A stretch of DNA of 11,710 nucleotides from Candidatus Avelusimicrobium facis (GCA_900762815.1 CAAFHX010000065.1:1-11710); one strand, 5' to 3'; shown: positions 1 through 6,055, counted from the first letter of the stretch. Made by a program: numbers and translations. Notes: generated by a model not told the origin, from the sequence alone.

Positions 1-342
1 CAACCCGCGGATAATGACCCCCAGGCTTTGCCCTCGGTGGGTGATAATGGCCTGCCCATAAACATTGGGGGCCACGCCGGCTACGTCCGGCAGCGCACGG
101 ACTTTTTTCAGTTTTTCGGGGTAAACATCCGCGGCCATGCGGCCAAAAATGAGAATGTGGCTTTGCGCGCCGATGATTTTTTGCTTGATGTCGTTTTGAA
201 AGCCGTTCATCACCGACAGCGTGGTAATCAGCGCGGCCACCCCGACGCTCACGCCCGCCACCCCGATAAGGGTGGTAATCAGCGCAAAGAGCCCCTTGCG
301 CTTGAGCATGTAGCGGGTGGCGACGAAACGTTCAAATTTCAT
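1..342 (-). CDS. Lipoprotein-releasing ABC transporter permease (LolC/LolE family), 5' part only
   Basis: Partial gene: the first 114 codons are present and the rest lies beyond the left edge of the window. The N-terminus begins MKFERFVATRYMLKRKG, followed by one long hydrophobic helix (about residues 18-46) ending in LSVMNGFQ. This 'GV..G..ALIT.LSVMNGF' pattern is the hallmark of LolC/LolE permeases, which work with the LolD ATPase to pull lipoproteins from the inner membrane and pass them to a periplasmic carrier. After the helix, residues 52-114 start the periplasmic MacB-like domain (ILIFGRMAADVYPEKL, then DVAGVAPNVYGQAII). Many bacteria have a single such permease, so LolC cannot be told from LolE here. 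The start at 342 has only a weak, distant AAGG as ribosome binding site, and a -10-like TAAAAT (349-354) sits so close that the mRNA could be leaderless. The family call is firm; the subtype is open. Confidence 0.85.
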   Translation of the reverse strand, partial: MKFERFVATRYMLKRKGLFALITTLIGVAGVSVGVAALITTLSVMNGFQNDIKQKIIGAQSHILIFGRMAADVYPEKLKKVRALPDVAGVAPNVYGQAIITHRGQSLGVIIRGL

Positions 343-386
343 AGAAGTATTTTACCTTATTTTAAAGCGGGGTGCAGAATTTTGCG

Positions 387-438
387 AGCCCCTCACGCCG
401 GCCCCCGGAAAGGGGGCGGCGCGCCCTGTTCGGGGGCT
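387..438. other. GC-rich nested hairpin between permease gene and pilin terminator
   Basis: The 111-bp gap 343-453 holds no gene. Its centre can fold strongly. An inner hairpin pairs GCCCCC (401-406) with GGGGGC (412-417) across a GGAAA loop, with flanking GCC/GGC able to extend it. An outer stem pairs AGCCCC (387-392) with GGGGCT (433-438). It could be a leader element of the permease mRNA, a worn dispersed repeat, or chance folding of GC-rich DNA. It lacks a T-tract, so it is not an intrinsic terminator. Confidence 0.4.
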
Positions 439-453
439 GTTGTTTGGCATAAT

Positions 454-484
454 AAAAAACCGCCCTGCAGAGGGGCGGTTTTTT
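454..484 (-). terminator. Intrinsic terminator of the prepilin gene
   Basis: A perfect 12-bp stem (AAAAAACCGCCC at 454-465 with its complement at 473-484) closes a 7-nt loop. It begins 14 bp after the prepilin stop codon. The A and T runs on both sides allow it to work in either direction, but only the minus-strand gene lies next to it. Confidence 0.93.
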
Positions 485-498
485 GTAAAGCAATTCAC

Positions 499-990
499 TT
501 ACCACTTGCCGTCGGTATTATGACCGCTGGTAATGGCGCTGCATATCTTCTTTACGTTGGCATCCGTAGGTTCCGTCGGCGCTGCAGCCGGGATTGCGGT
601 TGTTCCCGCGCAGTAGCGTGTGGCCGCTCCGGCCGGTGTTACCACAGTGGACAGCACATAGGAAGTGCCACTGCTGCGGGTGGCGGTAACGACGAAATTT
701 CCCGTGTTCCCAAAAGTAGTAAAGGTAAAGTTTTTGGTCGTGGCACTTTTGCCGTCAGCAGCTGTTCCGGGCACCTCAATATCCAATACGCTTAAGTCAT
801 CATTCGGGAATTCCCCGGTCTGCAAGCGATAGCGCTCGGCCGCGTAGCGGATGGTGCCCATCAGCGTAACCGCTTCGGCGGCGCGGGCCTTTTCCACAGC
901 GGTGGTATATTGCGGCAAGGCAATGGCTGATAAGATGCCGATAATCAATACGACCACCAGCAACTCAATCAAAGTAAAACCTTTCTTCAT
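499..990 (-). CDS. Prepilin-type N-terminal methylation protein (type IV pilin / type II pseudopilin)
   Basis: Encodes a 163-residue prepilin. MKKG is a short leader; prepilin peptidase is expected to cut after Gly4 and methylate Phe5. The mature N-terminus FTLIELLVVVLIIGIL carries the conserved Glu5 and the hydrophobic assembly helix, continuing as an amphipathic helix to about residue 60. The C-terminal domain is rich in Thr, Ala and Gly and holds two cysteines (C127 and C150), which fit the usual disulfide-bounded D-region. An upstream in-frame ATG at 1023 would add 11 residues, but GGAGGA at 998-1003 sits seven bases before the ATG at 990, so 990 is the start. The gene stands alone with its own promoter and terminator, as is common for scattered pilin-like genes in Elusimicrobiota. 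Whether it is a fibre subunit or a minor pseudopilin cannot be told from sequence. Confidence 0.92.
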   Translation of the reverse strand: MKKGFTLIELLVVVLIIGILSAIALPQYTTAVEKARAAEAVTLMGTIRYAAERYRLQTGEFPNDDLSVLDIEVPGTAADGKSATTKNFTFTTFGNTGNFVVTATRSSGTSYVLSTVVTPAGAATRYCAGTTAIPAAAPTEPTDANVKKICSAITSGHNTDGKW

Positions 991-997
991 AACTCTC

Positions 998-1003
998 TCC
1001 TCC
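998..1003 (-). promoter_or_regulatory. Ribosome binding site that fixes the prepilin start
   Basis: GGAGGA on the minus strand, seven bases before the ATG at 990. It decides the start in favour of the MKKGF leader over the upstream ATG at 1023. Confidence 0.9.
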
Positions 1004-1047
1004 AGCTTTTTTAAAGTTGGCATTCTTTGTACAGAGTACCCTTAAAT

Positions 1048-1056
1048 AGTATAACA
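1048..1056 (-). promoter_or_regulatory. Extended -10 promoter of the prepilin gene
   Basis: TGTTATACT on the minus strand is a TGN-extended -10 hexamer (TATACT). It predicts a start site near 1041 and a leader of about 50 bases carrying the strong ribosome binding site. No good -35 hexamer is seen, which is usual for extended -10 promoters. Confidence 0.6.
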
Positions 1057-1093
1057 AAAATTATGGAATTTTTTATCAGCATTCCCGGGACCG

Positions 1094-1186
1094 CTGTGTA
1101 AACGGCCTTTCCTTTTATGTCATTACCCCGGGGGGCGGTACTCCGGGGACTATCATAGCCAAGAGGACTTTTGGGGCCGTTTACAA
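1094..1186. repeat. Palindromic intergenic repeat, copy 1
   Basis: The 205-bp gap between prepilin and lysS (1024-1228) has no gene, but is largely filled by an inverted-repeat element. TGTAAACGGCC (1097-1107) is perfectly complemented by 1175-1185. An inner pair CCCCGG (1126-1131) and CCGGGG (1143-1148) forms a second stem, preceded by GTCATTA. The 13-mer CTGTGTAAACGGC (1094-1106) recurs exactly at 11542-11554 in the other large gap, and both copies carry a GTCAT-plus-C-run motif nearby. This suggests a dispersed family, similar in style to small palindromic repeats elsewhere in bacteria. Confidence 0.6.
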
Positions 1187-1214
1187 AAACCCGCGCCGGA
1201 GAGCGCGGGTTTTT
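1185..1214 (-). terminator. Intrinsic terminator of lysS
   Basis: A perfect 12-bp stem, AAAAACCCGCGC (1185-1196) with its complement 1203-1214, around a 6-nt loop. It lies 14 bp past the lysS stop codon. It touches the right arm of the palindromic repeat. Confidence 0.93.
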
Positions 1215-1228
1215 GCCTGGTTGGAAAG

Positions 1229-2767
1229 TTATTTTTCCTCTTGAGGTTTGAGTGTGGGGAAGAAGATAATTTCGCGGATAGACTCTTGCCCCGTAATCAG
1301 CATGACCAAGCGGTCAATGCCGATGCCCATGCCGCCCGTAGGAGGCATGCCCGATTCCAATGCTTCAATATAATCGCCGTCTAAAATATCGGCATTTTCG
1401 GCATCCTCTCCCTGGGCCTTGGCTTTGGCGATGGCCTGGTCTTTTAAGCGTTGCAGCTGGTCTGCCGGGTCATTGAGCTCGGTATAGGCGTTGCCCAGCT
1501 CGGTGCAGGCGTGGCTCGCTTCCGGCCCGGTAACAAATGCCTCAAAGCGTTCCACCAGTTCCGGGTCGCCCGGTTTGGTTTTGCTGAACGGGCTGACGGC
1601 GGTGGGGTAGTCCAGCGCGATGACCGGGCAGTTGTAGCCGGAGAGTAATTTGGTTTCAAACAGCTCATCAAAGAGTTTGCTGTCCGGGTCGGCGGCGGAG
1701 AAGGAAATGCCCTGCTCCTTGGCCAATTTGGCCAGCGGTTCGCGCTTGAACTGACGGCCGTCTAACACTTCGTGGATATCGTGGCCGAATTTTTCTTTCC
1801 ACGCCACGGGAATGTAGAGACGTTTGAACGGCGGCACCAGGCTGATTTCCTTGCCGTGGAACAGGACCTTTTCCACGCCGGCGGCCTTGGCGGCGTTGCT
1901 GACGATTTCTTCAAACAAGTCCGCCATGGTGTTTACATCGCCGTACGCCTGGTAGAGCTCCATCATGGTAAATTCGGGGTTGTGCGTGGTGTCAATGCCC
2001 TCGTTGCGGAACATATGGCCGATTTCATAAATGCGGTCAAATCCGCCCACGATGAGGCGCTTGTGGTACAGCTCCAGCGCAATGCGCAGGCGCAGCGGCA
2101 TTTTAAGCGCATTGTGATAGGTTTGGAACGGCCGCGCCACCGCCCCGCCGCTGTCGGGCGTGAGGACGGGGGTTTCCACTTCCAAGTAATTTTTGCCGTC
2201 TAGGGTTTGGCGAATGGAAGAAATGATCTTGGCGCGTTTGACAAAAATGTCTTTGACTTCTTCGTTGGCAATTAAATCCAAGTGGCGCTTGCGGAAACGC
2301 ACCTCGGTATCTTGCAGGCCGTGGAATTTTTCCGGCATGGGGCGGATGGCTTTGGAAATCAAATCCAATTGGGTGGCTTTGATGGTGCGCTCGCCCGTTT
2401 TGGTAACGAACATATGCCCGGTTACACAGACAAAATCGCCCACGGCCATGTGTTTTTTGAAGAAAGCGTACGGCTCATCTCCCAGGTTGTCCTTGGCGAT
2501 ATAGAGCTGGATTTTGCCCGAAAAATCGCGCAAATGCGCAAAAGCGGCCTTGCCCATCAGGCGCAGCTGCACCAAACGGCCGGCGGTGCAGACTTCGCTG
2601 TCATCCGGGGCGGCTTTGGCTTCGGCGCAGGTCTGTTTTTTGTCGCAATGATTGGGGTAAGGATTTATGCCGGCGGCCTTGAGCTCTTCGGCCTCGGCGT
2701 AGCGTTGCGCGATGATTTCATCGAGCGCATTGTTGTGCTTTTGAGCGGGTTTTGCGGTGTTTTCCAT
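1229..2767 (-). CDS. lysS: Lysyl-tRNA synthetase, class II
   Basis: A 512-residue class II lysyl-tRNA synthetase, which charges tRNA-Lys in the cytoplasm using ATP. Residues about 58-140 form the OB-fold anticodon-binding domain (TAGRLVQLRLMGKAAFAHLRD). The PMPEKFHGLQDTEVRFRKRHLDLI stretch (143-166) is split here as PMPEKFHGLQ and DTEVRFRKRHLDLI. Motif 1 lies near 192-213 (YLEVETPVLTPDSGGAVARP), motif 2 near 241-275 (MFRNEGIDTTHNPEFTMMEL) and motif 3 at 479-504 (GMGIGIDRLVMLITGQESIR). Length and domain order are normal. One oddity is a net insertion of about seven residues (417-423) just before GNAYTELND, where the family usually has G-x-E followed directly by [I/L]-x-NAYTELND. AGAGGT four bases upstream of the ATG supports the start. 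A tRNA-Gln gene and its terminator lie immediately upstream, leaving no room for a separate promoter after the terminator. Confidence 0.97.
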   Translation of the reverse strand: MENTAKPAQKHNNALDEIIAQRYAEAEELKAAGINPYPNHCDKKQTCAEAKAAPDDSEVCTAGRLVQLRLMGKAAFAHLRDFSGKIQLYIAKDNLGDEPYAFFKKHMAVGDFVCVTGHMFVTKTGERTIKATQLDLISKAIRPMPEKFHGLQDTEVRFRKRHLDLIANEEVKDIFVKRAKIISSIRQTLDGKNYLEVETPVLTPDSGGAVARPFQTYHNALKMPLRLRIALELYHKRLIVGGFDRIYEIGHMFRNEGIDTTHNPEFTMMELYQAYGDVNTMADLFEEIVSNAAKAAGVEKVLFHGKEISLVPPFKRLYIPVAWKEKFGHDIHEVLDGRQFKREPLAKLAKEQGISFSAADPDSKLFDELFETKLLSGYNCPVIALDYPTAVSPFSKTKPGDPELVERFEAFVTGPEASHACTELGNAYTELNDPADQLQRLKDQAIAKAKAQGEDAENADILDGDYIEALESGMPPTGGMGIGIDRLVMLITGQESIREIIFFPTLKPQEEK

Positions 2768-2782
2768 AGTAACCTCTAAACG

Positions 2783-2812
2783 AAAAAGCCGCCGCCCTAT
2801 GCCGGCGGCGGC
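2783..2812 (-). terminator. Intrinsic terminator after tRNA-Gln, inside the lysS leader
   Basis: On the minus strand a perfect 9-bp GC stem (2804-2812 with 2788-2796) and a 7-nt loop are followed by five T (2787-2783). It begins 11 bp after tRNA-Gln and ends 15 bp before the lysS start codon, so it can both end the tRNA transcript and act as a barrier to lysS transcription. Confidence 0.85.
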
Positions 2813-2823
2813 CTAAATAAATC

Positions 2824-2897
2824 TGGTTCCGGGACTAGGACTCGAACCTAGAATTAATGCTCCAGAGGCATCCGTGTTACCATTACACCATCCCGGA
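2824..2897 (-). tRNA. tRNA-Gln (CTG), CCA encoded
   Basis: A complete cloverleaf can be drawn by eye. The acceptor stem TCCGGGA pairs with TCCCGGA, the D stem is GTGT/ACAC, and the anticodon stem GATGC/GCATT holds the loop CTCTGGA. The anticodon CTG is at 2863-2865. The T arm is CTAGG-TTCGAGT-CCTAG. Discriminator A is followed by an encoded CCA (2826-2824), unlike the other three tRNA genes here. The first pair is U1-A72, typical of tRNA-Gln and also the pair that bacterial GatCAB reads in the indirect glutamine pathway. CTG reads only CAG, so a second tRNA-Gln (TTG) is expected elsewhere. Confidence 0.95.
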
Positions 2898-2908
2898 TCA
2901 ACATATAT

Positions 2909-2937
2909 ATTTTAGCATTTGCCGCCGCGCGGTGCAA
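2909..2937 (-). promoter_or_regulatory. Promoter of tRNA-Gln (possibly also lysS)
   Basis: On the minus strand TTGCAC (2932-2937), a 17-bp spacer and TAAAAT (2909-2914) with an upstream TG (TGCTAAAAT). The predicted start near 2902 gives a leader of about five bases. The same TTGCAC occurs before the initiator tRNA. Confidence 0.6.
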
Positions 2938-2981
2938 GGGGCAGAATTACAGAGTAGGTAAAACACATGCAGTAGGCAATT

Positions 2982-2990
2982 TGTTATAAT
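2982..2990 (+). promoter_or_regulatory. Extended -10 promoter of tRNA-Ile2/Met
   Basis: TGTTATAAT has a perfect -10 hexamer (2985-2990) with the TGN extension. The predicted start near 2997 is about six bases before the tRNA. No clear -35 is seen. Confidence 0.65.
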
Positions 2991-3002
2991 AAGAGAAGTT
3001 CA

Positions 3003-3076
3003 GCGCCCATAGCTCAATTGGTTAGAGCAGCCGACTCATAATCGGCGGGTTTCAGGTTCAAGTCCTGATGGGCGCA
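3003..3076 (+). tRNA. tRNA with CAT anticodon, probably tRNA-Ile2 (lysidine type)
   Basis: Complete cloverleaf: acceptor GCGCCCA/TGGGCGC, D stem GCTC/GAGC, anticodon stem GCCGA/TCGGC with loop CTCATAA, T arm TCAGG-TTCAAGT-CCTGA, discriminator A. CCA is not encoded. The anticodon CAT (3037-3039) could mean elongator Met or the Ile2 species, whose C34 is changed to lysidine by TilS. The acceptor carries C4-G69 and C5-G68, which match known tRNA-Ile2 and TilS recognition and not typical tRNA-Met, so Ile2 is preferred. It is not the initiator, which is at 6056-6129. Confidence 0.9.
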
Positions 3077-3087
3077 ATTTTTTTGCT

Positions 3088-3115
3088 AGAGAGGCTCTTT
3101 ATGGGCCTCTTTTTT
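3088..3115 (+). terminator. Intrinsic terminator after tRNA-Ile2/Met
   Basis: AGAGGC (3090-3095) pairs with GCCTCT (3105-3110), with weak pairs extending the base, followed by a T-run. It separates this tRNA from tRNA-Pro, which has its own promoter. Confidence 0.8.
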
Positions 3116-3133
3116 CTGTTCGCTTTTTAAAAT

Positions 3134-3142
3134 TGCTACAAT
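3134..3142 (+). promoter_or_regulatory. Extended -10 promoter of tRNA-Pro and probably the two genes after it
   Basis: TGCTACAAT is a TGN-extended -10. The predicted start near A3149 gives a leader of only about two bases. No terminator follows the tRNA, so this promoter may also drive 3241-5927. Confidence 0.6.
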
Positions 3143-3150
3143 ATAGCCAA

Positions 3151-3222
3151 CGGGGCATGGCCCAATGGTAGGGCGTCCGCTTTGGGAGCGGAAGGTTCCC
3201 GGTTCGAGCCCGGGTGCCCCGA
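3151..3222 (+). tRNA. tRNA-Pro (TGG)
   Basis: Complete cloverleaf: acceptor CGGGGCA/TGCCCCG with the C1-G72 pair usual for tRNA-Pro, D stem GCCC/GGGC, anticodon stem TCCGC/GCGGA with loop TTTGGGA, and T arm CCCGG-TTCGAGC-CCGGG. The anticodon TGG is at 3183-3185 and the discriminator is A. CCA is not encoded. Only 18 bp separate it from the next start codon and no hairpin terminator lies between. Confidence 0.96.
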
Positions 3223-3240
3223 TTTTGATGTGGGGTTTGC

Positions 3241-4200
3241 ATGAACGCCTTAGAAATAAAACTCCCTTATCTTACCTTCTTCCACCGGCCCCAACGGGGA
3301 TACCGGTGGTGCAGCGACGCGCAGCGCCGTGTGGCGCTCTCGCCGGTGTTTGAAACGGAAGTAGAATTTATTTCTTTGGTGCTGTCGGTGGATTATCATC
3401 CCCGGGGAAAGGGCTGGCTGCTGACGGAAGTGCAAATCCGCCAGGGCGGCGTATGGAGTCCCTTTTTTAAGTTGGCGCTGTATTCGCAAAAAATCAATCA
3501 CAGTTTTCCCCCGCAGCCCCATGCCGCCGGACAAGTGCAGGTGGATGTGCTGCAGGCACAGACCCCGGCGCAGGCCTATCGCTTTCGCCTGACGCTCAAC
3601 GAAGAGGCCGACGTCCCCGGCGTTTTTGTGTGTTTGCGTGCGGCGCAAACGCAGCCGGATGCTTGCGCGGCCATATTGCCTTTGGGGGAGCGGAAAATTT
3701 CGGTTACGCCCCTTTCGCAGCGGCGTTTGGCCGTGCCGGAGACGGACCAAATGCGTTTGTGCAGCCCCACTTCGCTGACCATGGCGTTAAACGCCTTCGG
3801 GGTGCCGGCGGATCCTCTGCAAACCGCCGCCGCCGTGTATGACGACCGCGCCCGCATTTACGGCAATTGGACCTTAAACACCGCCTATGCGTGCCGTTTG
3901 GGCTTGCAAGCGTGTGTAACGCGTTTTACGCGTTTGTCCCAGCTGGACCCCTTTGTCAATAAAGACAGTTTGGTGCTGGCCAGCATCGCGTATCAACGGG
4001 GCGAACTGACCGGGGCGGCCGTTCCCCACACTCCGGGGCACTTGGTGGTGGTGTGCGGTTGGCAGGAAGGACAGGTCTGGGTAGCAGACCCCGCCGCGGA
4101 ACAGACCCGGCAGGTATTGCGCCGCTATCCGGCAGAAGAATTTGCCCGTGCCTGGCTGCTTAACAAGCGCGGCGCGGCGTATTTAGTGAGGAAAAAATGA
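3241..4200 (+). CDS. C39-like cysteine peptidase-family protein
   Basis: A 319-residue protein with two parts. Residues about 20-140 look like a beta-rich domain I do not recognise. Residues about 155-319 match the C39-like (papain-fold) peptidase family. The candidate catalytic Cys174 lies in RLCSPTSLTMAL, His267 in HTPGHLVVVCGW and Asp283 in VWVADPAA, in the expected order and spacing. Neither an N-terminal signal peptide nor an ATPase or membrane domain is present, so it is not a C39 bacteriocin exporter and is probably cytoplasmic unless exported another way. Substrate and true peptidase activity are unknown. The start has only a weak GGGG upstream, but nearby ATGs are out of frame. Its TGA overlaps the next ATG (ATGA), so it is translationally coupled to the peptide-binding lipoprotein, which suggests a role in handling peptides or murein fragments. 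It starts 18 bp after tRNA-Pro and is probably co-transcribed with it. Confidence 0.8.
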   Translation: MNALEIKLPYLTFFHRPQRGYRWCSDAQRRVALSPVFETEVEFISLVLSVDYHPRGKGWLLTEVQIRQGGVWSPFFKLALYSQKINHSFPPQPHAAGQVQVDVLQAQTPAQAYRFRLTLNEEADVPGVFVCLRAAQTQPDACAAILPLGERKISVTPLSQRRLAVPETDQMRLCSPTSLTMALNAFGVPADPLQTAAAVYDDRARIYGNWTLNTAYACRLGLQACVTRFTRLSQLDPFVNKDSLVLASIAYQRGELTGAAVPHTPGHLVVVCGWQEGQVWVADPAAEQTRQVLRRYPAEEFARAWLLNKRGAAYLVRKK

Positions 4201-5927
4201 AAAAAACAATAACCGTTTTGTTGGGATGTATTGTTTGTCTATGCGCGTGTGGTAAACCGCAAACCCAAGACAGCTTGGTGGTGGCGCACGCCGGAGAAAT
4301 GCAATCCTTGGACCCGGTGTTCTCTTACGACGGGGTGACGCAGGGGATGATGCTCAATGTGTATGACACCTTGCTGAAATTTGACGGCAGCTCCATGACG
4401 CATTTGTTGCCTTCTTTGTCTACGCAGGTGCCCACGGTGCAGAACGGGCTGATTTCCCAAGACGGCACCACATATACTTTTCCCATTCGTTCCGGGGTGC
4501 GCTTTCACGACGGCACGGAACTGACGCCCGAGGATGTGCGCTATTCGCTGCTGCGTTTTATGCTTTCCGACATTTCCGGCGGACCGTCCTCGCTGCTGTT
4601 GGAGCCGGTGCTGGGCATTACCTCCACCCGCAATGAAAAAGGGGAAATAGTGGTGGATTTTAAAGAGGCCGCCCGGGCCGTGCAGGTGCAGGGCGACAAG
4701 GTGGTTGTGAAACTTAAAAAGCCCTTTGCGCCGTTTTTGTCTATTGTGGCGCGGTGGGGGTATGTCGTGCCCAAAGCCTGGGTGGCGCAGCACGGCGGTT
4801 GGGACGGCACGGAGGCCACATGGAAACAGTTTAACAATTTTGAAAAACAGTCCTCTTACTTGTTTGACCACATGAACGGCACGGGGCCGTTTAAATTGGT
4901 GCGGTGGGATGTGTCGGCGCGGCGTTTGCATTTGGCCGCCAACGAGGAGTATTTTGCCGGTGCACCCCGTATTAAAAACATTCACATGATGACGGTTACC
5001 GAGCCCAGCACCTTGCGTTTGTTGCTGGAAGGGGGCGAGGCGGACATCGTGGAAATCCCCAGCCAGTATGTGGACCAGCTGCGCGGGAAACCCGGCGTGG
5101 CGGTGTATGACAATTTGCCGCGTCTGCGCACAGACCCGGTTATCTTTTTTACGTTGGACATCAACGCCAAGGGCAACCCGGACGTCGGCTCTGCCCGCTT
5201 GGACGGCAAGGGCATCCCGCCGAACTTTTTTGCCGATGAAGATGTGCGTAAAGGGTTTTCGTATGCGTTTGATTACGAGGCCTTTTTAAAGCAAGCGCTG
5301 TTGGGCCGCGCCACCCGCGCCTATGGTCCGGCGCCTAAGGAATTGGTGGATTACGGGCCCGAGATGCCCCATTATGAGTTTGATTTAAAGAAAGCGGAGG
5401 AACACTTCAAAAAAGCCTGGGGCGGCCAAGTGTGGGACAAGGGCTTTACGCTGACCATTACCTATAATACCGGCGGCGTGCCGCGCCAAATGGCGGCGGA
5501 GATGCTCAAACGCAATATAGAAAGTTTGAACCCCAAATTTAAAATTGAAGTGCGCGGGGTGATGTGGGCTTCGTTCTTGGAAAAAACCACCGCCCGCCAA
5601 ATGCCCGTGTGGGTGCGGGGCTGGGTGGCCGATTATGCCGACGCGCATAACTTCTATTTTGCCTTTATGCACAGCGACGGGCGGTATGCGTTTTCTCAGG
5701 GGTACAAAAACCCCAAGGCCGATGAATTGGTGCGCCGCGCCGTGACGGAGACGGACCCGGCCCGCCGCGTGCAGCTTTACCGCCGGTTGCAGAAAATCGC
5801 TTACCAAGACGCCATGCAAATTTATACCGTGCATCCGACCGGGCTGTGGGCCATGCGCGAGGAAGTAAAGGGCTTTGTGGACAACCCGGTCTATATGGGG
5901 ATTTACTTCTATCCCATGTATAAATAG
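4197..5927 (+). CDS. Peptide/nickel-type ABC transporter substrate-binding lipoprotein (SBP family 5)
   Basis: A 576-residue solute-binding protein of the DppA/OppA family (SBP_bac_5). The N-terminus MKKTITVLLGCIVCLCAC is a lipoprotein signal with lipobox L15-C16-A17-C18; Gly follows the lipidated cysteine, so an outer-membrane or periplasm-facing anchor is expected. Family landmarks include AHAGEMQSLDPVFSYDG near the mature start, the YTFPIRSGVRFHDGTELTPE segment (about 92-112) and GTGPFKLVRW (about 224). Length is normal. TGAGGA just before the ATG is a good ribosome binding site, and the ATGA overlap couples it to the C39-like gene. No permease or ATPase genes follow, so it must use a transporter encoded elsewhere or act alone. 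The ligand is probably an oligopeptide by family and by neighbour, but that is inference. Confidence 0.93.
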   Translation: MKKTITVLLGCIVCLCACGKPQTQDSLVVAHAGEMQSLDPVFSYDGVTQGMMLNVYDTLLKFDGSSMTHLLPSLSTQVPTVQNGLISQDGTTYTFPIRSGVRFHDGTELTPEDVRYSLLRFMLSDISGGPSSLLLEPVLGITSTRNEKGEIVVDFKEAARAVQVQGDKVVVKLKKPFAPFLSIVARWGYVVPKAWVAQHGGWDGTEATWKQFNNFEKQSSYLFDHMNGTGPFKLVRWDVSARRLHLAANEEYFAGAPRIKNIHMMTVTEPSTLRLLLEGGEADIVEIPSQYVDQLRGKPGVAVYDNLPRLRTDPVIFFTLDINAKGNPDVGSARLDGKGIPPNFFADEDVRKGFSYAFDYEAFLKQALLGRATRAYGPAPKELVDYGPEMPHYEFDLKKAEEHFKKAWGGQVWDKGFTLTITYNTGGVPRQMAAEMLKRNIESLNPKFKIEVRGVMWASFLEKTTARQMPVWVRGWVADYADAHNFYFAFMHSDGRYAFSQGYKNPKADELVRRAVTETDPARRVQLYRRLQKIAYQDAMQIYTVHPTGLWAMREEVKGFVDNPVYMGIYFYPMYK

Positions 5928-5928
5928 A

Positions 5929-5949
5929 GAGCGGTTGCTCCGGATTTTT
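5929..5949 (+). terminator. Weak possible terminator after the peptide-binding lipoprotein gene
   Basis: GAGC-GGTT-GCTC (5929-5940) forms a 4-bp stem followed after CGGA by five T (5945-5949). The stem is short, so this is a tentative call. The rest of the 128-bp gap to the initiator tRNA holds only that tRNA's promoter. Confidence 0.35.
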
Positions 5950-6020
5950 GTGCGGGAGATAAAACTTGCGCTCACGCGCGGTGGAAAGTGTATCCCCTGC
6001 CTTTATTTTGCGCCCCCGGC

Positions 6021-6050
6021 TTGCACGCCCGCATGGAAAAGTGCTATAAT
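6021..6050 (+). promoter_or_regulatory. Promoter of the initiator tRNA
   Basis: TTGCAC (6021-6026), an 18-bp spacer and TATAAT (6045-6050) with a TG extension (TGCTATAAT). Only five bases separate the -10 from the mature tRNA 5' end, so the transcript should start at about the first tRNA base. Confidence 0.75.
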
Positions 6051-6055
6051 GACTA

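Noticed and set aside
28..795. Long plus-strand open frame across the permease, gap and prepilin
   Set aside because: It is antisense to two well-recognised genes and runs through the prepilin terminator; its protein is Arg/Gly/His-rich and resembles no family.
991..1023. Longer prepilin start at 1023
   Set aside because: It would add 11 residues before the MKKGF leader and lacks the GGAGGA that sits before 990.
1772..2779. Plus-strand open frames inside lysS
   Set aside because: They are antisense shadows of a complete LysRS with all three class II motifs.
2738..2900. T-box or other riboswitch before lysS
   Set aside because: The space between tRNA-Gln and lysS is under 60 bp and shows only a terminator hairpin, with no specifier loop or T-box sequence.
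4239..4985. Minus-strand 248-codon frame inside the peptide-binding lipoprotein gene
   Set aside because: It is the His/Arg-rich antisense of a GC-rich gene with no start signal; the sense frame has a signal peptide and family motifs.
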